In this document: in pieces, positions 1 to 10,861 of the stretch | How positions within the stretch are numbered: position 1 is the first letter of the stretch | Layout: every line of letters begins with the position of its first letter | Assembly (NCBI GenBank): GCA_025506515.1 | Contig: CM046453.1 | Coordinates: 3,230,501 to 3,294,500 of the forward strand | Reading direction: 5' to 3' | Length of the DNA stretch: 64,000 bases | DNA from: Flaveria trinervia | Taxonomy: Eukaryota; Streptophyta; Magnoliopsida; Asterales; Asteraceae | Made by a program: the position numbers and the translations under genes | The notes under the pieces: generated by a model | Database searches by the model: none | Told to the model about the DNA's origin: nothing | The model's input: only the letters and a program-made list of their open reading frames with translations

Positions 1-3000
1 GAGTGTCTCAAGGTGTTGAGTCAGATCTCGGAGAAGAAAGCGGATGATCTGAAGGTGAATTTCACTTGCTTGTTTAGTTGTTTAGATGCTCGTGTGTGTG
101 TTTGTGTGTGTTGATGGTGTTTGTGGAGTGTTTTGGATATGGGTTGGAATTGGAAATGTGGTTCTTGAATTGAGATAGGGTTTGTAGCTGCATGGAGTTG
201 GTTTTAAATTATTCGAGTGGGATGAATGCTTTATGTAGGGGACTGATCTTGCTTTCTTGGTTTACTCATTTACTTCTGAAAAATGTAGGTAAATGCTAGT
301 TTTTGATTCAGGTGCTTTGTGCTTGTTTTGCAATTTGCGTTGGTTAGGACTCTTGTTTCATTATCACTGATAACTTTATAGTTTTTAGGCAATTAGGAAA
401 AGTGAAATCCTATTGGTTAGTCTGATTTACAATTTAGTATTTCCTAAACCTGAAGAACACTTAGGTAAATATCTGCTACAGTTACATTTTTGGTTTGGAT
501 CAAATGGTTCATTTGTGCTGCTTGTTGTCTTGTTGGTTAAGTGTTCTTCACCGTGGGTGTTTTGAGGTTTGTTGGTGTTAGAAAAGTGTCACAAAAGTGG
601 TATGCTCGATTGCTGGAAATCCATGGTAAATAGTTGTCAGTGGGGGGTTAGTATGATTATTTGATCGAAGTGGAGCTGACTTATGAAATATCTGTTGTGG
701 TTAAAGAAGCTAGTCTGGTAGAACTGCTGAAGTATATAATAGTCGTGGGGTTATCTGTTTTTATAATATTTTGCTTCTATTTTTGATTGCTGTTGAATAT
801 GCTGTACGTGGCTTGAAGTTGTATTATCTTTGTCTTATGATGATCATTAGAGGTGTTGACCATGTAAGAATTGGTAGAGCATGGTCGTTAATGCCGTAAA
901 TTTACGATGATACTGGTTGAAACTTGTGGTGTTAGTCTTTGAATGAAGAAATTGGACTAAATAGATAAGAAGGTAGTGTTTTGTAGGATTTAAAACATCT
1001 GTCGTGACTTGTTACAAAGTCTAACGTCAGAAAACAAGACAATAAGAAGGGTAAATTTTCTATAGCAACTGCATACTTTCAACTTCTTGTCGGCAAGAGA
1101 CAGTTGGTGACTACGATTGTGTCTATTAATGTGACGCAGTTTGTCTTATCTTTTTCTTTTTTTCTTCTTGTCTCTGGTTGCCAAATCTTTTTCTCCCTTC
1201 TATTCATATCCTGTAATCATTTGTTGTAAAGTTTTCTTCCCCAGCCAGGGTTTTTTTGAATTAATTGATATACACATTTAGAAGAAAGCTTAGCATGTAG
1301 AATGGTGTTCTATTTTCACTCTTGTAAGTGATGAGAATGAAATACTTTGTTGATCAAATTTGACAACAAAATCATCATAAAGTATTCAGCCAGAGATGCT
1401 CCTGAATAAGGAGCTAGGTATATATGTGTAGCAGGGAAACATGTCCTTTATGGATCTTATGGGAAGTAAACAAGAATACATATTGGATATAATTTGTGCC
1501 TTCTGGAAAATATAGTCCGTGCAAGGGTTTAATCTTGTACTGCCATTGAATGTGAACCGCATATGTTTGTGTATTTCTATATAAGGTGAACATTTATTTA
1601 GTGTATTTTACTGAACCGATATCTTTTTTACTACTTCTTACATGCCAAGTTTCTAAGTCATTGCCACCCTGTTCTAGTATTATCATCATGTTAAGGTTTA
1701 AACCATACCATCTGATGACACATTGATTTATGCTACACACGTCTTGTGTACATGCTGCATATTTCTGTAAACATTATGTACTTTGGAGAGTTCTGCTGGA
1801 GGAGGACATATTAAAGATTTAATTTTCTGTAAACATCTTTCTGACATATCTCTCTCCCTCATATATGCACTAACAAGCCTTCTGTATATTGGTGGACCCC
1901 ATAAACTTGAAGTCTCTCATTTTTTCATTCACTTGAGTTTCCAACTTCATCACAGCCTGCACCAGTAGCCATTGGAGCAATTAATAATTAATAAAAGGTC
2001 ATAAATTATAAGACAAGGACCTTGACCTCATTTGACTTCATTGTCATACCTGCATGACCTCGAAAGGTAGAACGAAAGAGTTTTTGTTGAATGGGTTTAC
2101 AAGAGTCCTATATTTATAGGCTGGATGTTTTATGGACATAGATAGTATCACTGCTAGATTTGGGTTCCATGTTAACATAATTGAGGAATCCTAATAAATA
2201 CTGAATAATATTAATAGGTAGTATTGTCTATTTCTTAATAGCTTTTTTCACTTATGCTTTGACCAGTTTATATACTATCTGCCCAGTTTGGGTTTTATAT
2301 GGGCAGATAGTATTACAGCTAAACTTAGGTTACCGTTAACATAGTTAAAGAATCCTAAATACTTGATAATAATTATAAATAGTATTGTCTATTTCTTATT
2401 GTTTTTTTAAATTATGCTTTGACCAGCTTATATTTCTATGTTTGTTTTCACCTTTACAACTCTGGACTACTTTGTATTGTCATTTGTTCTTTGTAGTTAT
2501 TTTTCTTAAGAACCCCTTTCACTTCCTCATTACATCATCAAGTGTCTTTAGCTTACTTGCCATTTAATTTTTATTCATTCATTGCATGTTGCAATCTCTT
2601 GCACATCCTATCAACTCTCTCTTTGATAACCAAGGATGTTTTTATAATCATTTTGTTGTTAACATACTCAGATATTTTTGTTATAGCCTTATTGGTTCAA
2701 CCATCTAGCTCTTTTTGTTTTCGCAGCCTTTATTTTCTAACAGTCCCATGTGTACTTTAAATGTCTCTTAAAAACCATGATGCTTGTATGTATGACTTAT
2801 AATCTATAAGCAACATTTGATTCTTCTAATAGCTAGGCTGGGATCTATCTTAGTTTTAAATGTTGAAGTTTGCATTTGTTTTACATAATTTGGTTGATAT
2901 TTTTTAATCAAGAATTAAAAGAACATATAACCTAATATATATAGAGGTTAACAAATAACTAAAAGCACCATATATTTTTTATTTTAATTAACATAAGCTA

Positions 3001-6000
3001 TAGCATCATATTATATCCCAAGTAAGTGAGAGGAAATGAAATCTGAGGGAACTGAAAGGTTGTCTGCACAGCAGGTACCATGTATATTAGATATGATATT
3101 ATGGTTAATTGGTTACTGGTAACTGGTAAAAGAGGACTATTGTTCTTTTCTTGAGTTTTTGCTGTTGTGTGTACTCGCAAAGTTGCAATAATGCTCTCAT
3201 TCATAGGCAATTGTTTGTTATAGAATTTAGCAGCTAAAACTACTTTGGGCTTCCTAGTCATGGTTTATTATTAGTCCATTTTCAGGTGAATAATTGTTGT
3301 GTTCTTATAGCGGAAGGTTTTTCTTACTGTTTTGGTCCATGCATTTGTTCTTTATTAAATTATTGGTGTAACTTTCTTGGATGTTTTCTTATATAGTTCC
3401 CTATTTATTTGTAGGTTCTTCATAACATTGCTATTGTTGAGAACTTTCAAGATGGATTCTCAAATCCGAAGAGATTTTTGGAAACACTTGATAATCTTAA
3501 GGTATTTTTTAAACACTACTCTCATTTCTTTTTCCCATTGTATTTTTATTGAAAATGTTTCTCAAGCAAATCGTTAGAAATTTTTATGGTGGTGGCTTTT
3601 TGTTATGAAGTTGTCTTACTATCATTTATACTTATATATGATATGTAATGTAATTTTTATATTAAATTCTTGCTTTTACATGTTTGACTTTTTATGTTCA
3701 TTTGGTAAAGAAACGAAGTGAAAGGCTTGCTCATTCATCTGGGGAAAATACAGAGGCGTTGAACAACAGGACCAAACCAGTGGCAAATAAGGGTAATAAT
3801 GTTGTGGCCAATTCATCAGCTACCATTAATAACCTACAGGGCATTTCAGCTGATGATATTGATATTTCCGTGATGATGTTTAACATAGTACGTCTTTATG
3901 TTATTTGTTATTTTCTAAGTTCTCCCCTGCAATTCGTATTATACTTTTTGTGTTTCCTCTGATCTTTTTTATTTTTTCTCTTTAGGCAGTCATTCTCTAC
4001 CATCTACATGAATATGAGAAGTGTTTCTCTGTTTTGGAAAGATTATATCAAAATATTGTCCCAATAGACGAGGTTAGCGATTAGTTCTCTTAGTTTTTGT
4101 CGCAGACTCGCAGTATTTGATTTATGATTTCATAACTCTTTTTTCTTCAACAGAGGGTGGCACGCCATGTTTGCCTCTTGTTACTGGAGGTTTCTTTAGT
4201 ATGCCATCATGCTTCAAGAGCTGCTGTAAGTTTCTTGTATTCAGTAAATAGAAGTTTGTATCCTGAAATATGATTACTTCTTACATGGATTGTTTTCGAC
4301 ACATACTTTAAGTTCTGGTGTTTTTTGGTTCTATCATGATCTACTGGAATAATGAAACAAGTTTATTGTCTTACAGAGTGCTGTTATCAAGATTAAATGT
4401 AAGAAGATATATAAACATATTAGAAGTCTGTTTCTACTAAAATGCAAGTGATTAAGTGAATAAATCAATTAGTTTTTAAACTATAGTATTCAGGGTAGAA
4501 TTTTGCTTGACCTAATACTCTAGTTTGATCATCTTTTTTGTTACTAATTGTTTAGCAAACTGTAATGGCTTCGTTCCAGGATGTGATGAATTACTTGGAA
4601 AGAGTAGGTGGCAGTAGCTTGGTCACTCAAGGTGATTCTGGAACCAATACTCAGCAACAGCCAACAAACCTAGTGACAAAATCCACCTCGGCACCCAGCA
4701 ACGTGATTATATCATCAGATCCAATCAACTCAGATTCAATTGCCAACACAAACGGTCCTGAAAGCCCTTTATCCAGAACTCTCTCAGAGGAAACACTATA
4801 CGAATCTCTAATCTCAACACTTGATGTTGGCGGGACCCAAAATCTAACAAGACCATCAAATGATCTCTCAAGAACTCAAAACGACGAGTCTTTCATTTCA
4901 ACACCTGATTTAAGGCTGAAAGTGCATTTATACAAAGTTTGGATTCTCATTCTGACAAGAAATCTCAAAGCAGCCAAACGTGAAGTCAAATTGGCCATGA
5001 ATATAGCACGTGGAAAAGATTATTCACTCGCTTTGTTTCTCAAATCACAGCTCGAATATGCTAGAAATAACCACCGAAAAGCAATAAAGCTTTTAATGGC
5101 ATCAGTCAGTCAAACTGAGAATGGGACTTCAGCATTGTATTACAACAACCTTGGATGCATTTATTATCAACTTGAGAAATACCAAACTGCAGCTGTCTTT
5201 TTCTCCAAGGCGATTGGAAACAGCTCTCTTCAAAGAAAGGAAAAACCTATGAAATTGTTGAGTTTCTCACAGGATAAATCTGTCCTTTTTGCATACAACT
5301 GTGGGTTAGTCTATTTGGCTACCCAGAAACCCGTACTTGCTGTTCGATGTTTCCAACAGGCAGGTTTGGTTTTCTATAAAAAGCCTCTGTTGTGGCTTAG
5401 AATTGCAGAGTGTTGTATAATGTTTTCAGAAAAGAAACCGGATATTAATGTCAGCATTATTGGTAAAGGGAAATGGAGACAGCTTATTGTAGATAGTTGG
5501 AATTCAAGAAACATGTTGCAGGTGGACCCGAATCTTTCATTCACGTTTGCTAAAAGTTGTCTCCTGGACGCGTTACACTTGTTGGACTATCCTGATGAGA
5601 ACATGAACATGAACATGAACGCCCATGGGTCGGATCCGAAAGCGGTTCAGGGTCCGTGTTCAAGTCCAGGTCAGGTGAATTCAAATGGGGAGGCTAAAGA
5701 GGTGAAGGTGGGAAATAGTAGTGGGAATCCAAACCCGTTGCTACAGAGCTCTATTAATGAATACAAGGGTCTATGTGGAAAAGAAAACCATATGATTTTG
5801 CAAGCTGTGCTTGCTGACCTGGCTTTTGTGTACTTGGAACTCGGGAATGCAGTGAAAGCATTGGCGGCTTCCAGGTGTCTTTTGAGGATTCCAGAATGTT
5901 CTAGGGTTTATGCTTTTCTAGGAAATGTTTACGCAGCGGAAGCTTGCTGTCTCTTGAACCAGCCTAAACAAGCTTCTGAGCATTTGTCGAGTTATATATC

Positions 6001-6412
6001 AGGACAAAATAGTAATAATACTGAATTACCCTACAGCCAAGAGGATCGTGACATCTGGCAAACAAGGAAAGCCGTGGATCTAGACGAGCCAATTTCCAGC
6101 AACGCCCCTGCCCTCGACCAACCGTTAACACAAGGTGGCTCTGGCTCTGGCTCTGGTTCTTTTTTCTTGAAGCCAGAGGAGGCTCGTGGGGTCCTGTTTG
6201 CTGACATGGCTGCCATGGCAGCAGCTCAAGGTGACATGGATCGCGCCCATGAGGCTGTGACACTCGCGTTGTCGGTATTACCCGACAACCCAGAAGTGGT
6301 TCTAACCGCAACATATATAGATTTAGTTCGTGGGAACACTCAAGATGCGGTTTTGAAGTTGAAACAATGCAGTCGGGTTAGATTTCTCCCAGGGACATTA
6401 GCAGAGAAGTGA
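1..6412 (+). CDS. CNOT10: CCR4-NOT complex subunit 10 (CNOT10) homologue, 5'-truncated by window edge
   Basis: TPR-repeat scaffold subunit of the cytoplasmic CCR4-NOT mRNA deadenylation complex; in animals CNOT10 pairs with CNOT11 (family knowledge). Coding exons I infer: 1-54, 3415-3501, 3711-3887, 3986-4072, 4154-4225 and 4580-6412. All internal exons are multiples of 3 and every intron is GT-AG in phase 0. Spliced protein in view is about 769 residues and begins in mid-protein (ECLKVLSQISEKKADDLK); the start codon and first few tens of residues lie left of the window. Family landmarks in order: VLHNIAIVENFQDG, KKRSERLAHSSGEN, AVILYHLHEYEKC, VLERLYQNIVPIDE, then TPR-like helices around ALYYNNLGCIYYQLEKYQTA and LFAYNCGLVYLATQKPVLA. 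The last exon includes low-complexity NMNMN and GSGSGSGS tracts. The frame is intact and spliceable, so this looks like a working gene. Exon boundaries rest on reading splice sites and homology by eye. Confidence 0.9.
2131..2434 (+). repeat. Diverged direct duplication inside CNOT10 intron 1
   Basis: Segments 2131-2273 and about 2297-2434 align along their length: both run GATAGTAT..., GTTAACATA, GAATCCTAA, AGTATTGTCTATTTCTTA and end ATGCTTTGACCAG-TTATAT. Substitutions and small indels separate the copies, so the duplication is old. No terminal inverted repeats or target duplication identify it as a named element. Confidence 0.7.
2272..2313. repeat. 14-bp perfect inverted repeat at the duplication junction
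   Basis: ATACTATCTGCCCA (2272-2285) and its exact reverse complement (2300-2313) flank a 14-nt loop. It sits exactly between the two copies of the intron duplication and would form a hairpin in pre-mRNA. Function unknown. Confidence 0.75.
3415..4225 (+). CDS. CNOT10: CNOT10 short internal exons 2-5
   Basis: Four short exons too small to appear as open frames on their own: 3415-3501 (29 codons), 3711-3887 (59), 3986-4072 (29) and 4154-4225 (24), separated by introns of 209, 98, 81 and 354 nt (the last runs 4226-4579). Each is bounded by AG at the left and GT at the right, and the joined translation runs without a break through the conserved N-terminal TPR region (YHLHEY...VLERLYQNI...RVARHVCLLLLEV). 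Exon 3 holds a less conserved polar insert between KKRSERLAH and DIDISVMMFNI, typical of linkers between TPR helices. Confidence 0.87.
4580..6412 (+). CDS. CNOT10: CNOT10 large terminal exon
   Basis: A single 1833-nt exon encodes 610 residues plus TGA. I place its left edge at 4580, after the acceptor TTCCAG, because DVMNYLERV continues the conserved helix begun by exon 5 (HHASRAA). The ATG at 4565 belongs to the preceding intron, so a protein starting MASFQ would be an annotation artefact. The segment after NYLERV is a Ser/Thr/Asn-rich linker of about 100 residues, then TPR-type helices resume at LKVHLYKVWILILTRNLKAA. The C-terminal part (GVLFADMAAMAAAQGDMDRAHEAV) is again TPR-like. Confidence 0.88.
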   Translation, partial: DVMNYLERVGGSSLVTQGDSGTNTQQQPTNLVTKSTSAPSNVIISSDPINSDSIANTNGPESPLSRTLSEETLYESLISTLDVGGTQNLTRPSNDLSRTQNDESFISTPDLRLKVHLYKVWILILTRNLKAAKREVKLAMNIARGKDYSLALFLKSQLEYARNNHRKAIKLLMASVSQTENGTSALYYNNLGCIYYQLEKYQTAAVFFSKAIGNSSLQRKEKPMKLLSFSQDKSVLFAYNCGLVYLATQKPVLAVRCFQQAGLVFYKKPLLWLRIAECCIMFSEKKPDINVSIIGKGKWRQLIVDSWNSRNMLQVDPNLSFTFAKSCLLDALHLLDYPDENMNMNMNAHGSDPKAVQGPCSSPGQVNSNGEAKEVKVGNSSGNPNPLLQSSINEYKGLCGKENHMILQAVLADLAFVYLELGNAVKALAASRCLLRIPECSRVYAFLGNVYAAEACCLLNQPKQASEHLSSYISGQNSNNTELPYSQEDRDIWQTRKAVDLDEPISSNAPALDQPLTQGGSGSGSGSFFLKPEEARGVLFADMAAMAAAQGDMDRAHEAVTLALSVLPDNPEVVLTATYIDLVRGNTQDAVLKLKQCSRVRFLPGTLAEK

Positions 6413-7734
6413 TGGCTGGTGGATTGTAGGTAGTTGAACACAATCCTTTGAAACCAAGGATTTTATTTGTAACATATATATAGCTCCAAGTTCAGGTAAA
6501 AAGGTCTTTTTCTTTGTTGACTATTTTTGAGCATTTTTTCCTTTAAATTCTGCATTTTTAGTGTTCTTCAGTGATCGATCGATATGTGACTGTTGCGGCT
6601 AACAGAGTTTGCCATTCAATAGATTTGAGATGTAGTGCTACTTTTTTGTATCTGTTGGTTCTCCTAATGTACTGATTTAAAGAGATGGTAGTTGGTTCAA
6701 ATACTCATGTTTCTTGCTTTCAAGCTACTTGTGGTATTTGGTGGCACTGTGGAGTTAAGAGGTATGTAAAACATTTTAAATTTCTCATATGCTAAATATG
6801 ATGTTTGGCAAATGTGAACCATGATAGGATAGTGTCATGATCTGTCTTGATGACATTGTTGATGACATTGACATCTTGTAGCGTATGATTGAGGTTCACA
6901 GGTTTTGTCATGCGGTAGAATGGTATGTATTTAACCTTAAACGTTAGGCGCATTAAAAGATATGCGAAAGGGATTGAGAAACTCACATTCTGATCATGAC
7001 AATAAGCCCCTTAAATATGGAAACATATATACCAAGATCCTTTAATTTTAGGGGAAGCCATTAAGTAACCTCTTGGTCCATGGACTATTTTGGTTTAAGA
7101 CCACTAATTTGGAGAAGTCATAAAATTCTCTCATGAACTTCAATTGAATGATTGATACTTAACTTCGCAAGTCATAACTAAAAATTTTTCATGGCTAATA
7201 TCTATTTGAGTGTGATTGGGCATGGGCTTGGGCTTGGGCTGATGGGCTAATCATATCATTTGATAAACTAGTTAAAATTTGGTTTTGTATTATTGTCTAC
7301 ATGGAATAGAACTATGTATAACAATAACAATTAGAAGATTTTCGTGAACGTGGGCGTGTAAGTGGGTTAAACAGCGTAGTAACTAATAACTAGTTACCCA
7401 ACATCTAATAAAAATAGATGAAAGTTTTAGGTTCAAGTATCATTTGTGACAAAAATAAAAAGAGGCTCGAAATGTGCCAGGGGTTTTCTCGACCAATGTA
7501 AGTTTTCTTCCAAAGGTGGTTTTAGGTTTTGTATTTGAGTATTGAAGATGAGTGGGTGGGTTAGTGTTTCGTCAGTGATTCAATTAATCGTTAAAAAATA
7601 AACTAGTATACTACAATTAGCAACATCGACACATAACCTACTTATCCAATCAAATTTAGCTGTATTCTAAACGTTTTATAGTTTTAATTAAAATCAAACA
7701 CAAAATAAACCAACAATAACTGGATGGCGGCTTA
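6413..7734 (+). other. CNOT10 3' untranslated region and intergenic DNA
   Basis: Follows the TGA of CNOT10. The first few hundred bases are T-rich and probably contain the 3' UTR, but I cannot fix a polyadenylation site. The rest shows no convincing gene, RNA or complete element. Confidence 0.4.
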
Positions 7735-8117
7735 GGGGTTGTTTGACAACATCTAAATCAGTCTTTTAATGATTCAGATGTTTGAATGGTTCCACACTTA
7801 ATGATTCAAACTGTTTGTTTTGCGAGCAAATGTCTGAATGGTTCAGCCAAGGCAAGTACGGACTATTTACCGCTACGTAGATTTGCCTCCGAATGGTTAA
7901 ACATTATACTAATGCTGAATGATTAATAAATCTAATGTTGAATGACTAAGAGGTCTAATGTTGAATGATTAAGAGGTCTAATGTTGAATTATTAAGACAG
8001 TTTATCTGAATTGGTTAGACATTTGTCTTTGAGTAGTTAAACGATATACTAGCTCTTAATGGTTCAGACCTCTTATTGGGTAATCACTTAATCATTCATA
8101 ATCCGCCAAATAGCCTC
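7735..8117. mobile_element. Tourist-like (PIF/Harbinger-type) MITE
   Basis: 383-bp non-coding element flanked by TTA on both sides (7732-7734 and 8118-8120), the 3-bp target duplication of PIF/Harbinger elements. Its ends are imperfect inverted repeats: GGGGTTGTTTGACAA at the left, GAGGCTATTTGGCGG read inward from the right; GGG..TGTTTGG is the Tourist-type terminus. The inside is made of variants of TGAATGATTAAGAGGTC and TTAATGGTTCAGACC motifs in both orientations. No reading frame. Confidence 0.75.
7909..8000 (+). repeat. Four 23-bp tandem repeats inside the MITE
   Basis: Units begin at 7909, 7932, 7955 and 7978, each a variant of CTAATGTTGAATGATTAAGA followed by GGT. The period is exactly 23 bp; units 2 and 3 differ at one base. 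Confidence 0.85.
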
Positions 8118-8197
8118 TTACTTAACAAAGGTGAGTTTGGCGCCGGGAGGGGGGGGGGTGGTGGTTTCAATACTGCCTTTTTTTCCCCTCTAAAACG

Positions 8198-8926
8198 TAG
8201 AGGTGGGCATAAAAACGGTTCGAAAAAAAAACCGAAACCGGTTTGGGGCCCAAACCGGTTTGGCCCAAACCGGCCCAACCCGACGGTTTAGGTTCGGTTT
8301 GTAGGTTTCCTCTTTCAAACCGGTTTCTAACCTGGTTCGGTTCCAAACCGGTTTTCAAACCGATTACAAACCGGTTCCCAAACCGATTACAAACCGGTTC
8401 CCAAACCGATTACAAACCGGTTCCCAAACCGATTTTCAAATCGGTTTCAAACCGGTTTTCAAACAATTATTTAAAATTTTATGTCTAATTGTTTCTATGT
8501 TTTATATATTATATATTTCACTTTGATTTTAAATTATGTACTTAATTTGAAATTATGTACTTTGTTTTTTAAAAACAATTATGTAATGTTCCTAATTTTA
8601 TATGTTTTAATTTTTACAAAAAAAAATACGTAAATGCATCTTATAGGTTTATTTAATTTATACAATTAATATGTAACATTCATCTTATAAGTTGTTGATT
8701 TAATTTTTACAATTAATTATTTATTTAATTTATAACACTTAAAAAAAAACTAACCGGTTTGGACCCAAACCGGTTTTCAAACCGGCCCAAACCGGTTTTC
8801 AAACCGACCCAAACCGGTTTTATAGGTTTGGGTTTTTCTAAGTCCAAACCGGTTGGTTTGAGCCCAAACCGGTTTTGACCGCCGTTGACCAAACCGGTTT
8901 TAAAAAAACCGGTTTGTACACCTCTA
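8198..8926. mobile_element. hAT-type MITE made of AACCGGTT repeats
   Basis: 729-bp element. Left end TAGAGGTGGGCA, right end read inward TAGAGGTGTACA: a 12-bp terminal inverted repeat with two mismatches. Flanks CTAAAACG (8190-8197) and CTAAAAGG (8927-8934) form an 8-bp target duplication with one mismatch, as in hAT elements. Both arms are packed with copies of AAACCGGTT, itself palindromic, so the arms pair extensively; the middle (about 8470-8740) is AT-rich. Reading frames on both strands are by-products of the repeats. Confidence 0.75.
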
Positions 8927-8934
8927 CTAAAAGG

Positions 8935-10558
8935 CGGTAATATAAATAAAAAATCATTATTCTTCATTAACTACTTTTCTTTTCCAATTTTTAACATCAA
9001 ACAAGTAAGTAATTTTTATGTAGAAATATAATCATATTATATTATAGATCCTTTATAATTTTTTGCATAAAAATATAATGATGTTATAAATCTTTTAATA
9101 GAATTCAAAAGCCTATATCTATATTAGGTTTAGTGTTTAGATTTTAAGGTTTCATTTCTAGGATTTAGCTTTTAGATTTTTTATTTAACTTTTACGGTAT
9201 AGTTTTTAACACTTAATATTTATCTTCGGGTTTAGTTTTAGCATTTGGATATAGAGTTTAGATTTTACGGTTTAACATTTAACGTTCAACATTCATATTT
9301 TAATTTGTTTTTCTTTAATTTGTGATTCGGAAGTGTTAACTTGTTTCAAAAGAAAGAAAAAAAGAAGAAGATTCCCCGTTGAACCTACACTATGTGTGTG
9401 TAAAAGAATGTTTGACTTTAAATCGGAAAAATGATGTTGTGGTGCTGTTTTGCCTAGTTTGTCATATGTTACACTTTATTTAATGCCACTTTGATGTCAC
9501 ATGGTAATCACCTAGACAAGATGTCACACAAAGTCACAAATTGATTTTAACTAATCACCAATCTAAGCAACCATATTACTATAATTGTATAGTTAGTGAA
9601 GTACATTGGTATAAATATATACTTTTGTAAAATGCTATAAAGTGAATCATAGAATAGATGGTTATACAAATAAAAAAAAGTTGATATTATTATGTTCCCA
9701 TAATGTATTTCTAGGGCATGACATAGCTAATTTTTACCACATGGGTAAATTATAGTTTAACTACAAGCAAAATGCTCTCCAAACTTATTTATGAAGAAAT
9801 AATTTCATTTTGAGGTTATGAATTTACACAAACATAAATATTAGCATGCAAGAGCTTATTTCACAAACAAAAATATTGTAACATAGAATCTAAGAGTCTA
9901 ACCTTGCGATCTACTAACTTTGTTGCTATAGTAGGGTGCCTCCACATCATTACATCAATCTAAATATTTAACAATTTAGAAATCTACTTATAAGCATGTA
10001 GAAGAACCTAATTTCAACACATTACACGTGATATTATTACAATAAATATTTAACAACTAGTTTAGTTTTTGTGTATTACAAAGCTTAAATAAAAAATATT
10101 AAACATGCTGTAATAAAAGTTTAGAAAATAAAAAAAATGATATTTTCAGGTAAGATATGATTAAGTTACATATTAGAAAGTACTTCAAATAAAATGATAA
10201 TAATATCATTCAAACTTTTGATTTATAAAATTATTTAATTAATGATTTTTACATTCTGTTTTTCTTAAATAATTTCAATTTTTAAATCATCATTATAAAA
10301 CTTAAAAACGGTTTTAAAATAATTCGCATTAAACAAAAAGATTTTTGTTTGGAAAAACTATGTAACTTTTTTATTTCTGTTAAAGTGTGTTTTTAATAAA
10401 TAAAAATCTAATTTTTAATTTTTTTATAATATCTATTTTATTATTATAAAAACAATTTAAATAATATAATAGCTATATACATTTATTAGAAGAAAGAGGG
10501 ATAATATTACGACACGTGACATCTCAAACTTTTTTTATTATGTATATACATATATACA
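8935..10558. other. AT-rich intergenic DNA with degenerate telomere-like stretch
   Basis: No gene recognised. About 9110-9300 contains many imperfect variants of TTTAGGGTTT (GGTTTAGTGTTTAGATTTTAAGG and similar shorter matches), resembling decayed plant telomere-type repeats. The rest is featureless AT-rich sequence. Confidence 0.45.
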
Positions 10559-10861
10559 TCTATACTACTATATAATACATCTCTTTGGATAGAAATGTAA
10601 TTTTGCCAAAAATACAAGTTTTAAAGCAACATATACAAATAAATGCATCACATTTAAGAGGGATAGAATAGGGATTAATTAAAATTTTAAGACACTTTAG
10701 GGGTAATATGGTAAATTTATCTATTAAATTTTATAAAACTTGACATTTTTGCCCTTGTCTCTTTTATGTATTTAATAAACGTTATTAATATATTATTTAA
10801 TAATATCATATTATTTAATTCACTTTATTAATTTTTATTTTATTTATGATACTATAATTTG

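Larger units (their letters stand above)
55..3414 (+). other. CNOT10: CNOT10 intron 1 (3.36 kb)
   Basis: Opens with GTGAAT right after the LK codons and ends TTTGTAG before VLHNIAI. T-rich overall. Apart from a diverged direct duplication and a hairpin (listed separately) I see no coding segment, RNA gene or complete transposon inside. Short open frames here have no recognisable protein content. Confidence 0.75.

Noticed and set aside
4565..4579. ATG at 4565 as start of a separate 615-residue protein
   Set aside because: The five codons MASFQ end in a splice acceptor; upstream exons join in phase and carry conserved CNOT10 sequence, so this is the terminal exon, not an independent gene.
5964..6314. 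- strand frames opposite the CNOT10 terminal exon
   Set aside because: Shadows of the conserved + strand coding sequence.
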